From CAVPPA01 sp050730755 (GTDB lineage: Bacteria; Patescibacteriota; Saccharimonadia; Saccharimonadales; UBA4665): a DNA stretch of 64,000 bases. A model generated the notes under the pieces. The model was not told where the DNA came from and did no database searches. It worked only from the letters and a program-made list of their open reading frames with translations. Positions 46,192-54,017 of the stretch are shown here, in pieces. Where the stretch lies: positions 85,265-149,264 of the forward strand of contig JBOHNR010000008.1 in the NCBI GenBank assembly GCA_050730755.1. The letters run 5' to 3'. Positions within the stretch are counted from its first letter, which is position 1. Each line of letters begins with the position of its first letter. The translations under genes and the position numbers were made by a program.

Positions 46192-46201
46192 CACAGCCTG
46201 T

Positions 46202-46960
46202 ATGAGCGAAACTGTTCTAGTAGTTAAAGACTTGAAAAAATCGTATGGTGACAAGCAAGCTGTTAAAGGCGTCAGCTTTGAAGTTAAAAAAGGTGAAGTT
46301 TTTGGTATCTTAGGCCCTAATGGAGCTGGCAAAACGACTACCCTCGAGATGATTGAAACTCTCCGTAGCATCGACGGCGGTACGGCGGCCATTGACGGTG
46401 TCGATGTTGCTACTGAGCCGTATAAAATTCGAGCGATGATTGGCGTCCAACCTCAACAACCGGGTTTTCAGGATAAAACCAAGCTGAGCGAAATGCTACA
46501 ACTTTTCGCCGCTGCTTACGGTGAGAGGGTTAACCCTCAAGAATTTTTAGATAGTGTCGGCCTAGGCGCCGAAGCCAATTCCTACGTTGAAAATTTGTCC
46601 GGTGGCCAAGTCCAACGCTTCAGTATTGCCGCCGCCCTGGTCCACAACCCAAAAGTTTTCTTTATGGATGAGCCGACGACTGGCTTAGATCCCCAGGCTC
46701 GACGTAATCTCTGGGACCTGGTTAACCACGTCCGTTCGAGGGGCATTAGCGTCATTTTAACGACTCATTATATGGACGAAGCCGAACAACTCTGTGACCG
46801 GGTAGCGATTATGGATAATGGCAAAATTATGACTCTTCATACTCCCCAAACTCTGATCAAGGAACTGCTAGCCCGTGGCTTTAAGAAGAAGCAGCACGTC
46901 GAGCAGGCCAACCTCGAAGATGTCTTTATTGACCTGACCGGAAAGGACCTAAGAGAATAA
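46202..46960 (+). CDS. ABC transporter ATP-binding protein (ABC-2/DrrA type)
   Basis: A 252-residue ATPase with Walker A GPNGAGKTT, Q-loop VQPQQPG, signature LSGGQVQRFSIAAAL, Walker B VFFMDEPTTGLD and H-loop TTHYMDEAEQLCD. This is the DrrA/CcmA-like group with substrates such as drugs, lipids or peptides. The stop and the next start share one base (TAATG), so it is translationally coupled to the permease that follows. Confidence 0.92.
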   Translation: MSETVLVVKDLKKSYGDKQAVKGVSFEVKKGEVFGILGPNGAGKTTTLEMIETLRSIDGGTAAIDGVDVATEPYKIRAMIGVQPQQPGFQDKTKLSEMLQLFAAAYGERVNPQEFLDSVGLGAEANSYVENLSGGQVQRFSIAAALVHNPKVFFMDEPTTGLDPQARRNLWDLVNHVRSRGISVILTTHYMDEAEQLCDRVAIMDNGKIMTLHTPQTLIKELLARGFKKKQHVEQANLEDVFIDLTGKDLRE

Positions 46961-48219
46961 TGAGTAATTTATATGTCTATATTATTATCGCTCTGGTGGC
47001 CTTTGCGGCTTTCCAATTGGGACGCCGTCTGATGAGGACTAAAAAATCAACTGCTGAGATGATTCAGACTTCCGTTTCGGCCCAACCGGCCAAACTGCCA
47101 CTCACTGCTTGGCAGCGCCCACTTTACACCGTTTGGATGTTTTTCTTAATTAATACCCGCCGAGTTTTTCGGGACCGGGTAGCTTTATTTTTTACCTTCC
47201 TGTTCCCGCTAATATTTCTCTTCATTTTCGGCGGTCTTTTTGGTAGCAACCAAAGTACAACTTTTAGCGTGGCTATTATTAATAACTCCCACTCGGCGTT
47301 TTCTAAACAATTTGTCGCTCAAGCTAGCAAACAAAAAACACTGAAAGTCGACAACAGCGTCAAAACCTTAGCTCAGGCTAATGATAAGATGAGCCGAGGC
47401 GAGCTCGATGCGACGATTCAATTACCAGCTAGTTTTGGAGTTATTCAGCCTGGTAAATCCTATCCGACGGGGCAAGCCATTGTTCACTACACCGAGAATA
47501 ACCAGCAAGCAGCTGAGACTTTAGCTTCAGTCTTGCAGGCTGAATTCCAGGGTATTAATGCCAGCTTTATTAAGCCAATAACGCCTTTTACGGTCACCAC
47601 CAAGCAAACTAATACTCTTAGCTTGTCGCAGTTTGACTATACTTTTACCGGATTGCTTGGGTTTGCTATCTTAGGTTCTGGTATTTTCGGCCCGATTAAT
47701 GTTTTTCCGGAACTAAAGAAAATGGGAATCTTAAGGCGGCTACACACCACACCACTGCGGGTTTGGCAATACTTCTTATCGACAATGCTCGGTTACGCTT
47801 TCATCGGCTTTTTGTCACTAGCTTTAATGTTTGTAGTTGCCATGATTGTTTTCCACCTCAGAGTAATCGGTAACTATTTTGAGCTGGCGGCCTTTTTGGT
47901 CTTTGGCATAGTTATGGTGCTGGGCATCGGCCTGGCCCTTGGCGGTTGGGCTAAGAACGAACGTCAAGTTGCCCCACTGGCTAACATCATTGTCTTTCCA
48001 ATGATGTTTCTGACTGGCGTCTTTTTCCCGAGGTACCTAATGCCTGACTGGCTACAGGGCATTACGACCTATATGCCCTTAACACCAGTTATTGATGGCG
48101 CTAGGTTAATTGCGACAGAAGGGAAGTCACTGATTGATATCGCGCCCCAGCTTGACGTAATGGCTGTCTGGACAGTCATCGTTTATGCCATCGCCTTCCG
48201 ACTCTTTCGTTGGGAGTAA
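46960..48219 (+). CDS. ABC-2 type permease
   Basis: A 419-residue membrane protein. It has an extra N-terminal helix (about 3-22), then a cytoplasmic linker, helix 2 (about 68-90), a ~120-residue outer domain (about 95-220), and five more helices. It ends with WLQGITTYMPLTPVIDGAR, typical of YhgE/DrrB-like ABC-2 permeases. It pairs with the ATPase before it. The substrate is unknown. Confidence 0.88.
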   Translation: MSNLYVYIIIALVAFAAFQLGRRLMRTKKSTAEMIQTSVSAQPAKLPLTAWQRPLYTVWMFFLINTRRVFRDRVALFFTFLFPLIFLFIFGGLFGSNQSTTFSVAIINNSHSAFSKQFVAQASKQKTLKVDNSVKTLAQANDKMSRGELDATIQLPASFGVIQPGKSYPTGQAIVHYTENNQQAAETLASVLQAEFQGINASFIKPITPFTVTTKQTNTLSLSQFDYTFTGLLGFAILGSGIFGPINVFPELKKMGILRRLHTTPLRVWQYFLSTMLGYAFIGFLSLALMFVVAMIVFHLRVIGNYFELAAFLVFGIVMVLGIGLALGGWAKNERQVAPLANIIVFPMMFLTGVFFPRYLMPDWLQGITTYMPLTPVIDGARLIATEGKSLIDIAPQLDVMAVWTVIVYAIAFRLFRWE

Positions 48220-48249
48220 GGCAGCTTTTTGAACGACTGGTCAATGATA

Positions 48250-49263
48250 ATGGATTTATTTGAAAATTTGCCAAAACCATTTTTCGTACTGTCGCCGATG
48301 GATGATGTGACAGATACAGTTTTCCGCCAGGTGATAGCCAGCCTCGCTGCCCCAGATTTGTTTTTTACAGAGTTTGTCAATGTTGATGGCTTGCAAAGTC
48401 CTGGCCGGATTAAACTTTTAGATAAATTAAAGTTTAGCTCCCGAGATACACCATTGATAGCTCAGATCTGGGGTAAGGATCCCAATAACTTTTATAAAAC
48501 GGCCCAACAGTTAGCTGACGGCACCTTTGCCGATGAACTAGATTTGCCTAAGGGTCTTAATTTCGCCGGCATTGATCTTAATATGGGTTGCCCGGAAAAA
48601 ACGGCCGTTAAAAACGGCACCTGTAGCGCCCTGATTAACAATCGTCCGTTAGCGGCCGAAATCATTGCTGCTACTTTAGAAGGGGCAGCCGGTCGGCTGC
48701 CAGTCAGCCTGAAAACCCGCCTTGGCTTTAGCAGCATCGATTTAAGCTGGCCGGAGTTCTTACTCGGCCAGCGGTTAGCGACGCTTAGTTTCCATGCACG
48801 TACCCGACAGGAAATGAGTAAGGTGCCGGCTCACTTGGAAGTCTTAGGCCAGATTAGTGCTCTTCGCAATAAGTTATCGCCAACCACGAAAATTGTTGGT
48901 AACGGCGATATAATTAGCCGCCGCCAAGGCATGGAGTTGGCTAAGCAGTACGGTTTAGATGGCATTATGATCGGTCGCGGCATTTTTCAAGACCCTTTTC
49001 TGTTTGCTAAAAACAGCCTATGGCCAGGCTATACCAAGTCGCAAAAAATCAGCCTATATGAGAGCCACGTCAAACTTTTTGCCAGGACCTGGAACCGAAC
49101 TAGCCGTTCACTACTGCCGCTTAACAAGTTTTGTAAAATCTATATCCAAGGTTTTGATGGCGCCAAGGAGCTACGGGAACAGCTCATGCATAGCCAAACC
49201 ATCGATGATCTACTCAATTTGCTGGAGCTAAATCAACATAAAGATTTGGTCAACAGCCAATGA
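48250..49263 (+). CDS. dus: tRNA-dihydrouridine synthase
   Basis: I chose MDLFENLPKPFFVLSPMDDVTD (ATG 48250) as the usual family start; an ATG two codons earlier and a TTG at 48229 are alternatives. This FMN TIM barrel has LSPMDDVTDTVFR, GIDLNMGCPEKTAVKNGTCSAL with the catalytic Cys, SLKTRLGF, LSFHARTRQEM, VGNGDI and GIMIGRGIFQDPFLF. It reduces uridines in tRNA D-loops. It sits between two ABC transporter pairs and overlaps the upstream part of the next frame. Confidence 0.93.
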   Translation: MDLFENLPKPFFVLSPMDDVTDTVFRQVIASLAAPDLFFTEFVNVDGLQSPGRIKLLDKLKFSSRDTPLIAQIWGKDPNNFYKTAQQLADGTFADELDLPKGLNFAGIDLNMGCPEKTAVKNGTCSALINNRPLAAEIIAATLEGAAGRLPVSLKTRLGFSSIDLSWPEFLLGQRLATLSFHARTRQEMSKVPAHLEVLGQISALRNKLSPTTKIVGNGDIISRRQGMELAKQYGLDGIMIGRGIFQDPFLFAKNSLWPGYTKSQKISLYESHVKLFARTWNRTSRSLLPLNKFCKIYIQGFDGAKELREQLMHSQTIDDLLNLLELNQHKDLVNSQ

Positions 49264-49268
49264 TTGCC

Positions 49269-49274
49269 TATACT
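49269..49274 (+). promoter_or_regulatory. Internal -10 element inside dus end region
   Basis: TATACT 9 bases before ATG 49284. It supports that ATG over the in-frame ATG at 49260 and would let the second ABC pair be made without the first operon. Confidence 0.5.
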
Positions 49275-49283
49275 TTTAGGCAA

Positions 49284-50195
49284 ATGATTAAAACCGAGCA
49301 CTTAACTAAGCGCTTTAAGAAAAAATTAGCTGTTGACGATATTTCGTTTGAAGCCCAGTCGGGTAAAGTAACTGGTTTTCTTGGTCCAAATGGAGCCGGT
49401 AAGTCGACTACCATGCGTCTGATGCTCAGTCTAGACAACGGTGGTGGCCGGACTACTTTTGGTGGTAAGAAATTAAGTGAGTACAGCCAACCCTCCAAGG
49501 TAGTCGGTATTTTATTGGAGGCTAAAGCCTTTCACCCGACTCGGACAGCTCGTAACCACTTAAGGGTTTTAGCCGATGCCGGCAATATACCGATGAGGCG
49601 GGTCGATGAGGCGATTGACCTAGTTGGGATGACCACCGAAATCAAAAAAGGGCCAGGTAAATTTTCACTCGGGATGGCTCAACGTTTAGGTATCGCCGCT
49701 GCTGTTCTAGGAGAGCCAAAATACTTGGTTTTGGATGAGCCGGCTAATGGCTTAGACCCGGAGGGCATTGCTTGGCTACGTAATTTTTTAAAGGAATATG
49801 CCGATAAAGGTAACGCCGTCTTTGTTTCTAGCCACTTACTCAGCGAGATGTCACAGATGGCTGATGACGTCGTTGTGATAGGCAAAGGTAAGCTGATAGC
49901 TAATACTTCGATGGCAACGATCATTGCTGACAGCTCCCGCACGGGCATCTTTGTCCGAGTTACTAAAACGGCCGAGCTAGAGAAAGTTCTTAGGCAAAAG
50001 TCATTTAATTTCACCAAAGAGGATGACGGCTTTAAGATTACTGGGGTGGCAACCGACGAAATTGGCAAACTAGCTTTTGCGGCTGGACTACCGATTTTAG
50101 AATTGGCTAAACAAAACGCCTCGCTTGAGGAGGCATTCTTGGATCTGACTGAAGGGGCTGAAGAATTCAAGATACCGAGCGGGGGAAAGAAATGA
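49284..50195 (+). CDS. ABC transporter ATP-binding protein (BcrA-like)
   Basis: Start at MIKTEHLTKRFKKKLAVDD (303 residues), 9 bases after a -10 element; an ATG 8 codons upstream is less likely. Motifs are Walker A GPNGAGKST, signature FSLGMAQRLGIAAAV, Walker B LVLDEPANGLDPEGI and H-loop SSHLLSEM. The C-terminal ~80 residues are the usual regulatory extension of BcrA-type ATPases. It overlaps the permease gene by four bases. It is of the bacitracin/antibiotic efflux or immunity class by similarity. Confidence 0.92.
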   Translation: MIKTEHLTKRFKKKLAVDDISFEAQSGKVTGFLGPNGAGKSTTMRLMLSLDNGGGRTTFGGKKLSEYSQPSKVVGILLEAKAFHPTRTARNHLRVLADAGNIPMRRVDEAIDLVGMTTEIKKGPGKFSLGMAQRLGIAAAVLGEPKYLVLDEPANGLDPEGIAWLRNFLKEYADKGNAVFVSSHLLSEMSQMADDVVVIGKGKLIANTSMATIIADSSRTGIFVRVTKTAELEKVLRQKSFNFTKEDDGFKITGVATDEIGKLAFAAGLPILELAKQNASLEEAFLDLTEGAEEFKIPSGGKK

Positions 50196-50947
50196 TATCG
50201 ACCCTTAAAGCCGAATTCCGTAAACTGCTGACTATTCGCTCAACCTATATCATCACGGGGCTAGTTATAGCTCTGGTTATTTTTGTAGCGTTTTACGTTG
50301 AAGGTTGGCGGGTAGCCGGCGGCCCAATCGTTCATAGTCCGACTTTGCTATCTAGTGATGTCTTAGGCGGCCTGAGCGTGACCGTTTTCGGAGCAATTGT
50401 CGCTATTTTAGCGATGACTCACGAGTACCGCTACAGCACAATTATGTATACTCTCACCTCTAGCAAAAGCCGAAGCCGAGTCCTACTATCTAAAGTTATT
50501 GTAATTAGTGTTTACGCTTTGGTTCTAGCTACAATTGTGGCAATCCTATCGCCTCTGATGAGCGATCTTGGTATTCATGCTGCCGGCGGTACGCTAGTTC
50601 ACCAGACTCTAAATGTTTGGGACCTGGCTTGGCGAAGCTTGTTCTACGGTTGGGGCTACAGCATGGCCGGTCTACTGATCGCTGTTATCGCTCGTAATCA
50701 AGTAGCTTCCATAGCCACCTTATTTTTGGTACCGGATTTGGCAGAGTCGTTACTGTCGTTACTACTTAAAAATAGTACCATTTATTTGCCGTTCACTTCT
50801 TTAAACGAAGTAATTGGAGCCTCTTCTCATAGCCAGTTGGTAACAACTAGCTTAACACCCTCCAAAGCAGCTCTGGTCTTTGCCGGCTACTTGATAGTTG
50901 CCTGGGTTATCGGCTGGGTGCTCTTCCTGCGCCGCGACGCAATCTAA
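50192..50947 (+). CDS. ABC-2 type permease (BcrB-like)
   Basis: A 251-residue protein with six helices. It opens STLKAEFRKLLTIRSTYII, the typical start of BcrB/NatB-like permeases, and has MTHEYRYSTIMYTLTSSKSR between helices 2 and 3. It is the partner of the ATPase upstream. The substrate is unknown. Confidence 0.87.
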   Translation: MISTLKAEFRKLLTIRSTYIITGLVIALVIFVAFYVEGWRVAGGPIVHSPTLLSSDVLGGLSVTVFGAIVAILAMTHEYRYSTIMYTLTSSKSRSRVLLSKVIVISVYALVLATIVAILSPLMSDLGIHAAGGTLVHQTLNVWDLAWRSLFYGWGYSMAGLLIAVIARNQVASIATLFLVPDLAESLLSLLLKNSTIYLPFTSLNEVIGASSHSQLVTTSLTPSKAALVFAGYLIVAWVIGWVLFLRRDAI

Positions 50948-50974
50948 GACTAATTTATTGATAAATATAAAATA

Positions 50975-51050
50975 TGGTGGGGATGGTTGGATTTGAACCA
51001 ACGACCAATCAGTTATGAGCCGACTGCTCTAACCACTGAGCTACATCCCC
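50975..51050 (-). tRNA. tRNA with CAT anticodon (Ile2 or elongator Met)
   Basis: A full cloverleaf on the minus strand: acceptor GGGGATG/CATCCCC, D-stem GCTC/GAGC, anticodon loop CTCATAA, T-loop TTCAAAT, encoded ACCA. The anticodon stem (GTCGG/CTGAT) holds two G-T pairs. With TTGGTC in the variable region it recalls tRNA-Ile2, whose C34 becomes lysidine through TilS. The alternative is elongator Met. I lean to Ile2 with low certainty. Confidence 0.93.
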
Positions 51051-51072
51051 ACGCCCTAGGTCAACAGAGATG

Positions 51073-51094
51073 AGTATACCAGATTAGGTATACT
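51073..51094. promoter_or_regulatory. Symmetric divergent promoter of tRNA(CAT) and the FtsL-like gene
   Basis: AGTATACC (51073-51080) and GGTATACT (51087-51094) form a perfect 8-bp inverted repeat. Read outward, each half gives a TATACT -10 box: one for the minus-strand tRNA (22 bases to its 5' end), one for the + strand gene at 51115. Each promoter's -35 region would overlap the other promoter. Confidence 0.55.
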
Positions 51095-51114
51095 AGATTG
51101 TAGCGGTAGGTCAT

Positions 51115-51576
51115 ATGTTGCCATTGAATAAAATCAAACAATACAGCGAAATCGCATATAGATACGTTAATCAATTACGTGACGTTCGTTTTGCTGGTCA
51201 AGTGATCTTTGTAGTCATAGTGCTTCTCGTTAGCTGGAGCGGTGTTAAGGCTATTGATGCCAATTATGCTTTGCAAAAACAAATTACAACCATACAGCAG
51301 CAGAATGAAATCCAAAAATTAGAAAATAATAATATTAACCTACAGAATCAATACTTTAAAAGTAACCAGTACCTGGAGCTTTCAGCCAGGCAGAATTTTG
51401 GTCTAGCGGCACCTGGCGAAACTGAACTTATCGTGCCTAAAAATGTGGCTTTATCATATACAGTACCAGAGCCAAAAGTTGCATCATCAAAACCAGTCAC
51501 CAAATCACCACTTTACGAGCGTAATCTTAGAGCCTGGGTGAATTTTTTCCTTGATCGTAAGCAAGCTACAGATTGA
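51115..51576 (+). CDS. FtsL/DivIC-like septum protein
   Basis: A 153-residue single-pass protein. It has a short cytoplasmic part, one helix (about 29-46, VIFVVIVLLVSWSGVKAI), then a coiled coil (about 50-90, YALQKQITTIQQQNEIQKLENNNINLQNQYFKSNQYLELSARQ split by a hinge), then LAAPGETELIVP, the DivIC/FtsB-type end motif. It probably links FtsQ/DivIB and the septal wall synthase. A Lys-rich tail follows. Confidence 0.78.
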   Translation: MLPLNKIKQYSEIAYRYVNQLRDVRFAGQVIFVVIVLLVSWSGVKAIDANYALQKQITTIQQQNEIQKLENNNINLQNQYFKSNQYLELSARQNFGLAAPGETELIVPKNVALSYTVPEPKVASSKPVTKSPLYERNLRAWVNFFLDRKQATD

Positions 51577-51622
51577 CAAAACCACCCCTGTTTGTTATGG
51601 TTACAGTAAAGTTCAAATGTAT

Positions 51623-51697
51623 CGCGGGGTGGAGCAGCGGCAGCTCGCGTGGCTCATAACCACGAGGTCGCAGGTTCGAGTCCTGTCCCCGCAACCA
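51623..51697 (+). tRNA. Initiator tRNA-fMet (CAT)
   Basis: It begins CGCGGGG and ends CCCCGCAACCA, so C1 faces A72 unpaired, the hallmark of bacterial initiator tRNA. D-stem is GAGC/GCTC with a 7-base loop, anticodon loop CTCATAA, T-loop TTCGAGT, CCA encoded. The anticodon stem is CGTGG/CCACG, so of the usual three G-C pairs (29-31 with 39-41) the first is T29-A41. The 3' end is copied several times downstream. Confidence 0.95.
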
Positions 51698-51706
51698 AGT
51701 CATGCA
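51673..51706 (+). other. Attachment-site-like core at the tRNA-fMet 3' end (copy 1)
   Basis: From GGTTCGAG through the CCA and on to TCATGCA this segment recurs downstream at 52949-52982, with matching GGTTCGAG cores also at 51777 and 54018. The 3' ends of tRNA genes are standard integration sites for mobile elements. This is the intact, functional copy. Confidence 0.6.
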
Positions 51707-51717
51707 CCAACAGGGGT

Positions 51718-51749
51718 AGACTGGGTTCCTAGACCGGTCTTTTTCTTTT
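51718..51749 (+). terminator. Intrinsic terminator of tRNA-fMet
   Basis: AGACTGG (51718-51724) pairs with CCGGTCT (51734-51740), one G-T, followed by TTTTTCTTTTC. A related hairpin follows the second T-arm copy at 52993-53017, so the terminator was duplicated with the tRNA end. Confidence 0.75.
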
Positions 51750-51776
51750 CTTCTTAGAACTTTACCTCTGTAATTA

Positions 51777-51807
51777 GGTTCGAGTCCTATTCCCATTGGC
51801 TCGAACC
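51777..51807. repeat. T-arm copy forming an inverted repeat
   Basis: GGTTCGAG (51777-51784), the tRNA T-arm core, faces CTCGAACC (51800-51807) with 15 bases between. The second half belongs to the ~115-base flank repeat described next. It may be a scar of one insertion or a recombinase binding site. Confidence 0.5.
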
Positions 51808-51913
51808 GCCCAAGAGCATCATTGTAGCGCAATTAACTCCTAGCACAGTTTCTAAAACTGTCCAACCCTTATCATAGGTACTGGATGCCTCAAAACTAGA
51901 CCGTGTTCCAGGG
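51798..51913 (+). repeat. Diverged flank repeat, copy A
   Basis: It begins GGCTCGAACC and ends CTAGACCG(T)GTTCCA. A similar stretch with the same ordered blocks (catcat, ttaactcct, aaaactg, ataggnnctgga, agaccg) occurs at 53089-53203. It contains no gene. Each copy lies between a tRNA 3'-end copy and the following toxin module. Confidence 0.6.
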
Positions 51914-51931
51914 CTGTTCCTAATAGTTAAT

Positions 51932-51981
51932 CGTGAAAATTTATATATTATTGCTATTTTTCACGATGAGTATGATATAAT
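51932..51981 (+). promoter_or_regulatory. Operator and -10 of the Fic gene
   Basis: TCGTGAAAA (51931-51939) and TTTTCACGA (51958-51966) are perfect 9-bp inverted repeats. TATAAT (51976-51981) ends 6 bases before ATG 51988, so the mRNA is leaderless. The palindrome covers the -35 zone and is a likely repressor site. Confidence 0.6.
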
Positions 51982-51987
51982 GGTAGT

Positions 51988-52881
51988 ATGATCAACCAAA
52001 TTACTAAAAGTCGAATTACAACCCTCTCTGACAAGTACAAAAAATTAGCGATTAATAAGACGCAGGCGATTAGTGAAATTGCGTTAGCCGAGATTCCTGA
52101 GATGGTCTATAACAGCAACGCAATAGAGAACTCGACACTTACGCTTAAAGACACTGAGGATATTTTGCTCCGGGATACAATCAAAAAAGACCACGATATT
52201 CGAGAGGTGTACGAAGCCAAAAACTTAGCCAATATTACTGAGTACTTACTCAAAAATTCAGATAAGCCCTTAAACGTTGAGCTTATCTTATCACTCCACA
52301 AAATGTTACTTTCGGGTATTCGTGATGATTGGGCTGGTCGGTTTCGTAGAGGCAAGGAATGGGTACGCGTTGGTGGGTATGTTGGAGCAAACCCCGATTT
52401 TGTGCCCAGTCTCATGAGCACCCTGCTAAAGGATTACGGACAACAGGATGACGGCTATTTTCTGGATAGCATCGCCTGGTTTCATGCGGAGTTTGAAACC
52501 ATCCACCCTTTCAATGATGGCAATGGTCGGATAGGTCGTGTCATTATAAACCAGCAACTCACCAGACGAGGTTATCCACCCATTATCATTCCCAACAAGG
52601 GCAAATACACTAGTTACTATCCAGCCTTCGATGCCTATCGTACGACTGGAAAGTACGACGACTTCACGGGGTTACTTGCCAGTTTATTGATCGAGTCACT
52701 CTATAAACGAATTACTCTCCTATCGGCACCAAAGACCATTACCGTATCTGCATGGGCTAAGGCAAATGGCATAGCCGGCAATATTGCAGCCAATAAAGCA
52801 AGCCGCGGTACTATTCCAGCATTTAGAATGCGCGAAAAGTGGATGATTGCAGCAAACTTTCGCGAAGAGAAGAGCAAATAA
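51988..52881 (+). CDS. Class II Fic-domain protein (AMPylase with N-terminal inhibitory motif)
   Basis: A 297-residue protein. The Fic motif HPFNDGNGRIGR lies at about 173-184 with catalytic His173. Near the N-terminus, S43-N-A-I-E47-N48 matches the inhibitory motif (S/T)xxxE(G/N), whose Glu blocks ATP. That marks class II Fic proteins, which carry their antitoxin helix in the same chain. A C-terminal winged-helix-like part (about 250-297) follows. It probably transfers AMP from ATP to a Ser/Thr/Tyr of a target protein. It occupies the first cassette after tRNA-fMet. Confidence 0.9.
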   Translation: MINQITKSRITTLSDKYKKLAINKTQAISEIALAEIPEMVYNSNAIENSTLTLKDTEDILLRDTIKKDHDIREVYEAKNLANITEYLLKNSDKPLNVELILSLHKMLLSGIRDDWAGRFRRGKEWVRVGGYVGANPDFVPSLMSTLLKDYGQQDDGYFLDSIAWFHAEFETIHPFNDGNGRIGRVIINQQLTRRGYPPIIIPNKGKYTSYYPAFDAYRTTGKYDDFTGLLASLLIESLYKRITLLSAPKTITVSAWAKANGIAGNIAANKASRGTIPAFRMREKWMIAANFREEKSK

Positions 52882-52948
52882 AGTAGTTTACAATTAAAGG
52901 ATGCAAGCTAAGGTGAAGTAAGCTTGAAACCAGGTGGTATTGGGAGGC

Positions 52949-52973
52949 GGTTCGAGTCCTGCCCCCGCAACCA
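52949..52973 (+). other. tRNA-fMet 3'-end copy 2 (att-like scar)
   Basis: GGTTCGAGTCCTGCCCCCGC followed by AACCA repeats the T-arm, acceptor strand and CCA of the tRNA with one change (T to C). The next bases, GATCATGCAT, also match the tRNA's own flank (AGTCATGCAC). No 5' tRNA half precedes it, so it is not a tRNA gene. Confidence 0.75.
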
Positions 52974-52992
52974 GATCATGCATCAAAAATAC

Positions 52993-53021
52993 GAGACCGT
53001 GTTCCATGACCGGTCTCTATT
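52993..53021 (+). terminator. Duplicated tRNA-fMet-type terminator
   Basis: GAGACCG (52993-52999) pairs with CGGTCTC (53011-53017), then TATTTATT. It is related in sequence to the terminator after the real tRNA. It could serve the Fic gene. Confidence 0.6.
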
Positions 53022-53088
53022 TATTTACCCCTGTTAGATCCTACCCAAAAGGCTAGACTATTAATACCATGGAGACCTAGGTGAGACT

Positions 53089-53203
53089 GGCTCGAACCAC
53101 CCAGAACATCATTTCATTACGGTTAACTCCTTACACAGGTTCCAAAACTGACCTATTACTACCATAGGGGCTGGACACCTCCAGACTAGACCGCGTTCCA
53201 TGA
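53089..53203 (+). repeat. Diverged flank repeat, copy B
   Basis: Begins GGCTCGAACC and ends near CTAGACCGCGTTCCATGA; it is the partner of the stretch at 51798-51913. The whole 52882-53246 gap holds only this repeat, the tRNA-end copy and its terminator. Confidence 0.6.
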
Positions 53204-53246
53204 CCGATGCCCATGCCCATATCGGTTCATAGGAGTAAGCTGATAA

Positions 53247-53678
53247 CTACTTATCTTCTAGGTGGGGAAACAAATACTTTACTGAGCTTGTATGCATAAT
53301 TTTTGTATTATGAAATTCTTTAAGATGTAGTAAATCGGGATCAGCAGTAATGATTAAATCGGCTTTGGCTTCGAGCGCACATTCCAGTATTTTGTTGTCA
53401 TCCGGGTCACGCTCTGTTAGCAGATCTACCTTTTGGCGGGGTCTAATGACGGTCACAGCTTCCTCTATCCGACTTAACCACCTAACGACAGTATCTCGAG
53501 GAAATTCAAACTTATTCTCTAACTTATCTTGCAGTTCTTGCAATATTTCTGGCGAAGTATAGTAGGTGCCTAAGTATTGGGCAGCTGAATCTTCGACAAT
53601 CTTGTAAATTATGCTCTGCGGATTTAAAGCAGCCGCGACGTAGACATTAGTATCCAAGACTACACGGACGGGTTTCAT
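53247..53678 (-). CDS. PIN-domain toxin (COG1569-type)
   Basis: A 143-residue PIN nuclease. Acidic residues lie in the expected places: D in VVLDTNVYVAAA (near 9), E in SPEILQELQDKL, DPDDNKILECAL and IITADPDLL. It likely cuts RNA with Mg2+. It overlaps the antitoxin gene by four bases (ATGA), the standard layout. Confidence 0.88.
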   Translation of the reverse strand: MKPVRVVLDTNVYVAAALNPQSIIYKIVEDSAAQYLGTYYTSPEILQELQDKLENKFEFPRDTVVRWLSRIEEAVTVIRPRQKVDLLTERDPDDNKILECALEAKADLIITADPDLLHLKEFHNTKIMHTSSVKYLFPHLEDK

Positions 53679-53890
53679 CCTAGATATTTTTCTATATCGT
53701 CAACACTCGTTAGGTTCAGGGAATCGAGCTTTTTGCGCAATTGTGTCGACATATCTTTCCAGGTCCGTTCCCAGGCGGCTTGTGCTAACAATCGACGGAC
53801 GATGACGCTCTTAGAAACACCGTCCTCTTTAGAGAATCGTTCTATCTCTCTTTTTAGTTCTTCGTCTAATGAAATACTTAATGTTGTCAT
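53675..53890 (-). CDS. Ribbon-helix-helix antitoxin
   Basis: A 71-residue protein. The N-terminus TTLSISLDEELKREIERFSKEDGVSKSVIVRRLL is a ribbon-helix-helix DNA-binding domain, followed by a toxin-binding tail. It is upstream of and overlaps the PIN toxin gene. A TATAGT -10 lies 6 bases before ATG (leaderless), with a palindrome just upstream, as expected for autoregulation. Confidence 0.87.
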   Translation of the reverse strand: MTTLSISLDEELKREIERFSKEDGVSKSVIVRRLLAQAAWERTWKDMSTQLRKKLDSLNLTSVDDIEKYLG

Positions 53891-53896
53891 ACGAGA

Positions 53897-53940
53897 ACTA
53901 TAACAAAATTACTAACAATTCGCAATACTATTATTGTTAG
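53897..53940 (-). promoter_or_regulatory. Promoter and operator of the RHH/PIN pair
   Basis: The minus-strand TATAGT is the complement of 53897-53902. CTAACAAT (53912-53919) and ATTGTTAG (53933-53940) form a perfect 8-bp inverted repeat over the -35 zone. It is a likely site for the antitoxin or toxin-antitoxin complex. Confidence 0.55.
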
Positions 53941-54017
53941 ATAATGATTATGACATTGGTAGGCACTATGCTAGCATGGGTCGAGCCGCAAAAGCGACAG
54001 CAGTATATTAGTGACTC

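Noticed and set aside
49679..50170. A 163-codon minus-strand frame opposite the BcrA-like ATPase
   Set aside because: It is fully antisense to a gene with all ABC motifs; it is Ser/Pro-rich as expected of a complementary frame.
51566..51832. An 88-codon minus-strand frame containing LRGQDSNLRPRGYEPRE
   Set aside because: It is the antisense of the tRNA-fMet gene. This peptide is a well-known false prediction made by translating tRNA genes backward.
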